Assembly (NCBI RefSeq): GCF_024679095.1
Contig: NC_066522.1
Coordinates: forward strand, 13,183,753-13,247,752
DNA: 64,000 bases
Reading direction: 5' to 3'
DNA from: Eriocheir sinensis
Lineage: Eukaryota; Arthropoda; Malacostraca; Decapoda; Varunidae
This document shows positions 55,976 through 64,000 of this stretch, piece by piece (the stretch's first letter is position 1; each line of letters begins with the position of its first letter). The notes under the pieces are model-generated. The model had not been told where the DNA came from and ran no database searches. It saw only the letters and a list, made by a program, of their open reading frames with translations. The position numbers and the translations under genes are program-made.

Positions 55976-56229
55976 AAACAAAACAAAGATGAATAAAGGG
56001 AACAAAGGCGGTGAATTCAACCAAGTAAGGAGGATGGAGGGCTTCGCAAGACGAGGCGCAACAAGCAATGTGAAAGGAGCGGAGTCTAGAAGCACGGGAG
56101 GCGGCCATACCAAGGGTGATCGTGCAGCAAGATTGGCTGTTTTCTGTCTATAGTGAATGGCTCAAATCTCCATCGTGTAATCTCTTGGCACTCTTGACGA
56201 TCATTATAATACGACTTTTAGAAATGAAG

Positions 56230-58650
56230 CGTCTCGAAAAAACAACGTGGAGCTCGGAAAAACAGCGTAAACCCACGAAAACACCGTGAATCTCAAGAAA
56301 AACAGCGTAAGCCTAAGAAAAACAGCGGAAACCTTAAGAAAAACAGCGTAAACCTAAGAAAAACAGCGGAAACCTTAAGAAAAACAGCGTAAACCGAAGA
56401 AAAACAGCGTAAACCGAAGAAAAACATCGTAAACCGAAGAAAAACAGCGTAAACCTAAAGGAAAACAGAGTAAACCTAAAGGAAAACAGCGTAAACCTAA
56501 GAAAAACAGCGTAAACCTAAGAAAAACAGCGTAAACCTAAGAAAAAACAGCGTAATCCTAAGAAAAACAGCGTAAACCTAAGAAAAACAGCGTAAACCTA
56601 AGAAAAACAGCGTAAACCTAAGAAAAACAGCGTAAACCTAAGAAAAACAGCGTAAACCTAAGAAAAACAGCGTAAACCTGAGAAAAACAGCGTAAACCTA
56701 AGAAAAACAGCGTAAACCTAAGAAAAAACAGCGTAAACCTAAGAAAAACAGCGTAAACCTAAGAAAAACAGCGTAAACCTAAGAAAAACAGCGTAAACCT
56801 AAGAAAAACAGCGTAAACCTAAGAAAAACAGCGTAAACCTAAGAAAAACAGCGTAAACCTAAGAAAAACAGCGTAAACCTAAGAAAAACAGCGTAAACCT
56901 AAGAAAAACAGCGTAAACCTAAGAAAAACAGCGTAAACCTAAGAAAAACAGCGGAAACCTTAAGAAAAACAGCGGAAACCTAAGAAAAACAGCGGAAACC
57001 TAAGAAAAACAGCGTAAACCTAAGAAAAACAGCGGAAACCTAAGAAAAACAGCGGAAACCTAAGAAAAACAGCGGAAACCTAAGAAAACAGCGGAAACCT
57101 AAGAAAACAGCGTAAACCTAAGAAAACAGCGTAAACCTAAGAAAAACAGCGTAAACCTTAATAAAAATAGCATAAACCTAAGAAAAACAGCGTAAACTTA
57201 AGAAAAACAGCGTAAACCTAAGAAAACAGCGTAAACCTTAAGAAAAACAGCGTAAACCTAAGAAAAACAGCGTAAACCTAAGAAAAACAGCGTAAACCTA
57301 AGAAAAACAGCGTAAACCTAAGAAAAACAGCGTAAACCTAAGAAAAACAGCGTAAACCTAAGAAAAACAGCGTAAACCTAAGAAAAACAGCGGAAACCCA
57401 CGAAAACACCGTGAATCTCAAGAAAAACAGCGTAAGCCTAAGAAAAACAGCGGAAACCTTAAGAAAAACAGCGTAAACCGAAGAAAAACAGCGTAAACCG
57501 AAGAAAAACAGCGTAAACCGAAGAAAAACAGCGTAAACCGAAGAAAAACATCGTAAACTGAAGAAAAACAGCGTAAACCTAAAGGAAAACAGAGTAAACC
57601 TAAAGGAAAACAGCGTAAACCTAAGAAAAACAGCGTAAACCTAAGAAAAACAGCGTAAACCTAAGAAAAACAGCGTAATCCTAAGAAAAACAGCGTAAAC
57701 CTAAGAAAAACAGCGTAAACCTAAGAAAAACAGCGTAAACCTAAGAAAAACAGCGTAAACCTAAGAAAAACAGCGTAAACCTAAGAAAAACAGCGTAAAC
57801 CTAAGAAAAACAGCGTAAACCTAAGAAAAACAGCGTAAACCTAAGAAAACAGCGTAAACCTAAGAAAACAGCGTAAACCTTAAGAAAAACAGCGTAAACC
57901 TAAGAAAAACAGCGTAAACCTAAGAAAAACAGCGGAAACCTTAAGAAAAACAGCGTAAACCTAAGAAAAACAGCGTAAACCTAAGAAAAACAGCGTAAAC
58001 CTTAAGAAAAACAGCATAAACCTAAGAAAAACAGCGTAAACTTAAGAAAAACAGCGTAAACCTAAGAAAACAGCGTAAACCTTAAGAAAAACAGCGTAAA
58101 CCTAAGAAAAACAGCGTAAACCTAAGAAAAACAGCGTAAACCTAAGAAAAACAGCGTAAACCTAAGAAAAACAGCGTAAACCTAAGAAAAACAGCGTAAA
58201 CCGAAGAAAAACAGCGAAAACCTATGAGAAAAACAGCGTAAACCTAAGAAAAACAGCGTATACCTTAGAAAAACAGCGTAAACCGAAGAAAAACAGCGTA
58301 AACCTAAGAAAAACAGCGTAAACCTAAGAAAAACAGCGTAAACCGAAGAAAAACAGCGTAAACCTAAGAAAAACAGCGTAAACCTAAGAAAAACAGCGTA
58401 AACCTAAGAAAAACAGCGTAAACCTTAGAAAAACAGCGGAAACCTTAAAAAAACAGCGTATAGCTTAAGAAAAACAGCGTAAACCTAAGAAAAACAGCGT
58501 AAACCTAAGAAAAACAGCGTAAACCTAAGAAAAACAGCGTAAACCGAAGAAAAACAGCGTAAACCTTAAGAAAAGCAGCGTAAGCCTAAGGAAAACAGCG
58601 GAAACCGAAGAAAAACAGCGTAAACTTAATAAAAAAACAGCGTAAACCTA
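56230..58650 (+). repeat. 2.4-kb array of a 20-bp minisatellite (~118 units)
   Basis: Unit AAACCTAAGAAAAACAGCGT. Variants: CCGAAG, CCTTAAG, GCGGAAACC, ACATCG, AAAGGAAAACAGAG, and one-A-short units. Units near the left edge (56230-56310) are the most diverged. A higher-order copy of about 1,125 bases is visible: the rare block ACCCACGAAAACACCGTGAA occurs at 56271 and 57396, and ACATCGTAAAC at about 56424 and 57548. All frames are closed by stops. The array is bounded on the right by (CA)n at 58652-58680. Confidence 0.97.
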
Positions 58651-58680
58651 AAACACACACACACACACACACACACACAG

Positions 58681-59417
58681 TCATAATTTTTTGTTACACG
58701 CATAATCTCATAGAAGAATGACATCATCAGCGTGGGATTAAAGGCTATTGCCATAATCTTGAAACAACAACCAGACTCTTTCACGCCGCATAACTTCCTC
58801 CCTCTTTTTTTTTTTTATTAAACCTTTAGGTGTGAGTGATGACGCAATATGGAAATAGATAAGTATACCGTAATTTTACTATTTTGGGATCTGATTAAGT
58901 GCCTTGACTCATTTCGGTGGTCCAACACGTTTTAATTCATGTATTTATTTATTTATTTATGTATTTTATTTATTTGCTTATTTATCTATTGTATTCGTGA
59001 TGATTCGGTGGCTTTAAATCACCTATTATTGTTTATATTTATTTATTATCATTAAGTCTCATTCGGTGATCCAACACGATTTTTTTTATATTTATTTACA
59101 TTATTATTATTATTATTTTTTTTTTATTCCAGATGATTTGGTGACATTAACTCAGCCCTTTGTTATATTACATACTATCATTATTTATCTATGGTTAAGG
59201 GAGCATACGCTTTAGCTGCGCGTGGTCTCAGTGCTCATCTCCGTAGCGTCACCACAGGCTCAAGGGACAATTATTACTTCCATCGGCATCCATTGATAAG
59301 TCCTTTGCCGTTCACATGTATTAAGTAGCAGTAGGACTTTTTTCTTGGGCGAGTTTGTATTAACGTAATGTGTTGATGAAGGATTATATCTCTACTGCCA
59401 GGGAAATCACTCCACTG
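58681..59417. other. Intergenic AT-rich with a diverged tandem module
   Basis: TCATTTCGGTGGTCCAACAC near 58909 and TCATTCGGTGATCCAACACG near 59059 mark a diverged repeat of about 148 bases with TTTATTTATT runs between. No gene. Confidence 0.6.
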
Positions 59418-59518
59418 AAATGCTTTTTTTTCTTCTTTTTTTTACAATAAAGGAGATGGCTCAGGGGCAACAAAATGAGTGTAGAAAAAAAAAGGTCCGC
59501 TACTCACCGCTCCTTTGC
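59418..59518 (+). repeat. Dispersed repeat family A, forward copy
   Basis: T-run, ACAATAAAGGAGATGGCTCA, GGGGCAACAAAATGAG, A-rich linker, then TCCGCTACTCACCGCTCC. Confidence 0.8.
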
Positions 59519-59639
59519 CAACACCCACCATTTTTTTTTTTTTTTTACTTAAATGTCACTGTCTTTTTTTTCTATCCATGTTTGCTCATCGAGGGGTTTC
59601 TCTTTGGGTCTGTATATTTTCTTCTTGATGCCCCTCCAT

Positions 59640-59646
59640 GGAGCTC

Positions 59647-59696
<50 letters not shown>

Positions 59697-60055
59697 TAAT
59701 GCCGCTTACATAAATAGCTCGGGTAGGAGAACGTAAGGTTTGTATATTACATCACAAGAGAAAGAAAATAGGAAGAAAAAAAAAAAGGAGTATAAAAATA
59801 AAGAAAACTGAAAGATAAAATAAAAATAAGATGTGTCAGAAAGAAAGATGGAAAGAAAATATGAAAAAACGAAGAAAAAAAACGAAATAGTAAACTAGAA
59901 AAAGAAAAAAATGTGTCTAAAAGAAAGATAGAATGGAAATTAAGAAAACATGAAAAGAGAAAGAAGTGAAATATAAAAGGAAAAAAAAGGAAAACAGGAA
60001 AAATAAGTGAGAAAATAGTGGAAAGGGAGAGAATGGAGGAATGTATATCTAGAGT
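59640..60055. repeat. (AAT)15 and A-rich purine tract
   Basis: (AAT) at 59649-59692, then AAGAAA-rich sequence 59755-60040 with a repeated AAAATGTGTCTAAAAGAAAG-like block (about 59830 and 59908). Confidence 0.8.
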
Positions 60056-60164
60056 TCATTTTCCTTTGCAGCCTCAGCGTAAGAAAGGACTTACGCATCA
60101 TAATCTCATCCACCGGTGACTCATAAACTCCCCCCCCCCCCTTCCCCCTCACACATCATTTTAA

Positions 60165-60600
60165 GTGGGAAGGTGGTGTTGGTAATGGTGGTGTGGTGGT
60201 GGTGATGGTGATGTCTATGGAGTTTATGATGGTGGTGGTTGTGGCGATAGTGGTGAATTTGGTAATGTTGATTGTGGTGGTGGTAGTGGTGGTGGAAGTA
60301 GTGATAGTGGTGGTGGTGGTGGTGTGGTGGTGATGGTGATGTCTATGGAGTTTATGATGGTGGCGGTTGTGGCGATAGTGGTGAATTTGGTAATGTTGAC
60401 AGTGGTGGTGGTAGTGGTGGTGGAAGTAGTGATAGTGGTGGTGGTGGTGGTGGTGTGGTGGTAGTGATGGTAAAGGTAATGGTGGTGGGGGTGGTAGTGG
60501 TGGTGGAAGTAGTGATAGTGGTGGTGGTGGTGGTGGTGTGGTGGTAGTGATGGTAAAGGTAATGGTGGTGGTGGTTGTGGTGGTGGTGACCATGGTGGTG
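60165..60600 (+). repeat. GGT-rich VNTR with ~123-bp units
   Basis: GGTGATGTCTATGGAGTTTA recurs at about 60207 and 60329, and GTAGTGATGGTAAAGGTAAT at about 60461 and 60543. Trinucleotide-like GGT blocks fill the rest. His/Thr frames are repeat translations. Confidence 0.88.
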
Positions 60601-60822
60601 ACAGGAAATGTTAATGTTGTAGAATTTCTCTGTCCTGTCGAAAGGTAACTAGAACGTAAAGCCGCGTGTCAGTTTAGTCTTCGATGTATCAGATCCACTT
60701 CACGTTTTCTCCGGAGCCTCGCGTCACGTTAGAAAATGTAAACCTTTTGGGGAAACTGACTACTTATTCCCATTCACACGCCTCGCCATTCGGCTCCCAA
60801 CACCTTTATTATTGTTATTATT

Positions 60823-61014
60823 CAGGGCCGTAATTTCTGGGGGGGGATGAGGGGGCTATAGCCCCCAATGTTTTCTATATCGGCCTCAAAATGCCCATAA
60901 AAATACTTTTTTTTTTTTTTTCTCTCACCTGCACATGCTCCCTTCGCTTCCCCCCAACTCAGGACTCCATGATGCCCGCTAGGCCTCCCAAAACCTGCCA
61001 GAATTACGGGCTTG
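60823..61014. mobile_element. Probable MITE with ~17-bp terminal inverted repeats
   Basis: The left end CAGGGCCGTAATTTCTGG and right end CCAGAATTACGGGCTTG are imperfect inverted repeats. Between them are about 150 bases without coding capacity, with an internal palindrome GGGGGCTATAGCCCCC. Both flanks are TTATTATTG-type sequence, so a target duplication cannot be told from the host microsatellite. CAGGG-type ends recall hAT elements; that classification is inference. Confidence 0.55.
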
Positions 61015-61015
<1 letters not shown>

Positions 61016-61082
<67 letters not shown>

Positions 61083-61121
61083 GTTGTTGTTGTTGTTGTT
61101 CAGGTCCATAAAAGGGTGTGA

Positions 61122-61196
<75 letters not shown>
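61016..61196. repeat. (TTA)22(TTG)6 and (AT)31 microsatellites
   Basis: (TTA) 61016-61081, (TTG) to 61100, then (TA)/(AT) 61124-61196 with one ACAT interruption. Confidence 0.95.
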
Positions 61197-61976
<780 letters not shown>

Positions 61977-62049
61977 ACACGCCCTCCATTCTTCTAGTCA
62001 TGAAAAATATTAAACTTGATGTCAATATTGCCTCCGCTCGCCTTAGACT

Positions 62050-62141
62050 CGTCCGGAGGAGGAGGAGGAGGAAGGAGGGAGAGGTCCTATATTCCTATTG
62101 TGTGTGTGACCCTAGACTGTGTTAGCTAAAGGAGGAGCAAG

Positions 62142-62209
<68 letters not shown>

Positions 62210-62339
62210 AGATTTCCTTAGTCCTCCCTCGCATAAAGTCAGACTCTTTGTATAAGCGAACCAGCAGCTTATTATTATGCCAATGATGACCTTCTATGCA
62301 GCAGCTCCTTGAGGCTTATAAATGCTAATGCCGGTGAGG

Positions 62340-62400
<61 letters not shown>

Positions 62401-63260
62401 GTACTCTGCATCTTATTAGCTTCCCGTCACCACCGTCATCACTTTCACCACCACACCTATAGGGAGGAGGAGGAGGAGGAGGAGGAGAGGAAGAATAATG
62501 AGGATAAAAGTTAAGGAAAAAGAAAGTGAAAAATATACACAAGAAATGGGAATAGAAGAAGGTGGAGGAGGAGGAGGAGATGAAGAAGAATATGAAGCAA
62601 GCAAAAAGTTGTTGAGGAAAAAGAAAACGAGTAATATAAAGAGGAGAGAGGAATAGAAAGAGGAGTAGGAGGAGGAAGAGGAGGGAAAGACAAAACTAAA
62701 AGAGAAAGAAGGAAAACAAAGAAGGAAAGGTGTGTTGTGTATACAGGTACAGGTAAAGAAGGCAAAGGTACACTGAAAGGAATTAATTAAAGGGGAAGGA
62801 CATCACACCTTTCCCTCTTCTCCTTCTCTTTCTTCATCCATTCTTCCTTCCCTTAATCTCCTTTTATTCGCCATTATTATCTCGACTTTTCTTCCTTCCC
62901 CTTCCCTATCATTATCACTCTTTCATTCCCCTTCACCTACCATGCAAAGCTACCCTCCTCTCCCTTTCTCTTCCTTTCCCTTCATCCTTTACCATCACCA
63001 TCCCTTCCCTTCTTCACCCTCATTGTCCCCCTTCCCTTCCCTTCCCTTATCTTCACTTACTATTATCTAACCCTTAACAGCTCCTTCCTTTCACCCACCC
63101 CATCACCACCTTTTCCTTGTCCCCTTCACCTATCACCATTACCTTACCTCCTTTCCCTTCATTTCCCCTATCATCATCATCATCATTATCATCATCATCA
63201 CTATCATCATCATCATCATTATCATCTCCCACACATCCCCTTAACACGAACATGATCTTA
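62050..63260. repeat. (GA), (CT), GGA and TCC/CAT-rich intergenic repeats
   Basis: (GGA) 62054-62072, (GA)27 at about 62146-62199, (CT)26 at about 62347-62398, (GGA) 62465-62486, GAAGAGGA-rich to 62760, C/T-rich TTCCC blocks 62800-63160 with TATCACCATTACC-like repeats, and (ATC) 63169-63226. No gene. Confidence 0.85.
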
Positions 63261-63497
63261 AGCCCTTCACACACCCTCATCATCTTCCCCTTCTCCTCTT
63301 CCCCCATTCTCTTCAATACTCGGGGCAGCCTCATTAGTATGGGCTGGGGTGTGGGTGTGAGTGTGGGCGGGGCGGGGCGGGGCGGGTGACGGAACGGGGC
63401 GTGGGGGAGCTGGACAGGGGTTGGCTGGGACGGGAGGGGGTGGGGGTGGGGTGGGGCACATATCCTTACCCTGTTAGCATAGTATTAAGATTCTGTT

Positions 63498-63499
<2 letters not shown>

Positions 63500-63580
<81 letters not shown>
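63500..63580. repeat. (GA)40 microsatellite
   Basis: About 81 bases of perfect GA, lying directly against the 3' tail of the LINE copy to its right. Confidence 0.96.
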
Positions 63581-63583
<3 letters not shown>

Positions 63584-64000
63584 ACATAGAATTACATAGA
63601 AAATCAGACCACACAGACCCCATGGTCCAGACTTGGTGGTCTGTCCTTAAACCTAAGTGATTTTACATTAATCAGAAGGCTCCAAAACGTTGCATTTCTA
63701 CTCTAGTTGATATTAAGTTGAAGGAAGTGACGGTCGAGCTTATTTTTGAAGGAGTCAATCGTGTTACACTGGACCACGGATGGTGGAAGCTTATTCCATT
63801 CTCGCACTACAACGTTGGTGAAGAAAAATTTGGTGCAGTCTGAATTTACTTGTCTACATCTGAGTTTTACGCCATTGTTCCTCGTGCGCAAAGTGTCATC
63901 GATCATAAACAATGTTGATCTGTCTACATTCGTGAAACCATTAAGTATTTTACAACATTCGATCAGTTTTTCTCGGAGGCGACGTTTCTCAAGAGAGAAC
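63581..64000 (-). mobile_element. 3' end of a second LINE retrotransposon, cut by window edge
   Basis: On the minus strand the frame is open from the window edge (64000) to a stop at 63703. It encodes FSLEKRRLREKLIECCKILN, then a TRNNGVKL block, KFFFTNVVVREWNKLPPSVV and IDSFKNKLDRHF. This is the conserved C terminus of LINE reverse transcriptase proteins. It is a different family from 3105-3450. The 3' UTR ends in two tandem copies of ATTCTATGTA (63601-63582), the expected 3' tail, abutting (GA)40. Whether the upstream RT domain is intact lies outside the window. Confidence 0.85.

Noticed and set aside
56230..58650. CRISPR-like array (regular short repeats)
   Set aside because: Units are contiguous 20-mers without unique spacers, in a eukaryotic genome; it is a minisatellite.

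Overview
This is a eukaryotic, almost certainly arthropod, genome window. The evidence is one interrupted gene with canonical splice sites, an interstitial run of the arthropod telomere repeat TTAGG, tRNA-derived SINEs, and fragments of non-LTR retrotransposons. The extreme density of long pure microsatellites (CT/GA, CA/GT, AAT, TCC, AT) is typical of decapod crustacean genomes (crabs, shrimps), so a decapod is my best guess. That guess is inference, not proof.

The one well-supported gene is a SoxE-type HMG-box transcription factor (Sox8/9/10, Drosophila Sox100B group) on the minus strand, spanning 47780 to 14206. Four coding exons join with matching phases into a 508-residue protein. Exon 1 (47780-47335) carries a SoxE dimerisation motif. 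Exon 2 (36679-36503) and exon 3 (16389-16207) each carry half of the HMG box. Exon 4 (14926-14206) carries a K2-like motif, a Met/Thr-rich repeat and the C terminus. Introns are about 10.7, 20.1 and 1.3 kb and are packed with repeats. A CpG-rich, microsatellite-free stretch upstream of exon 1 (about 47781-48260) with CCAAT, kB-like and GT-box motifs is the likely promoter. A microsatellite-poor 1.7 kb tract after the stop, ending at the first minus-strand AATAAA (12544-12539), is the likely 3' UTR. A possible small plus-strand exon (45635-45743) lies inside intron 1.

Layout. 1-9.9 kb: pyrimidine tracts, microsatellites, a (TTAGG)8 island, a LINE 3' fragment, one SINE and a long (AAT) array. 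10-12.4 kb: CpG-rich low-repeat sequence, possibly regulatory. 12.5-47.8 kb: the SoxE gene. Its introns hold an A/G-rich 148-bp satellite (26.9-28.4 kb), a 21-bp minisatellite (20.3-20.8 kb), a 46-bp-type CT minisatellite (39.1-40.6 kb), a 73-bp CCTTA-type array (42.4-42.8 kb) and a 120-bp array (45.9-46.6 kb). 48-64 kb: intergenic, with two more SINEs, a possible GATA-bearing regulatory block (55.2-55.4 kb), a striking 2.4-kb array of a 20-bp unit (56.25-58.65 kb), a probable MITE (60.8-61.0 kb) and a second LINE 3' fragment running off the right edge.

Most long open frames here are translations of simple repeats (Leu/Ser, Glu/Arg, Thr/His, Cys/Val, Ile) and are not genes. I found no bacterial-type system, CRISPR array, intact tRNA or rRNA. 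The most unusual items are the repeat architectures and their relation to SoxE.
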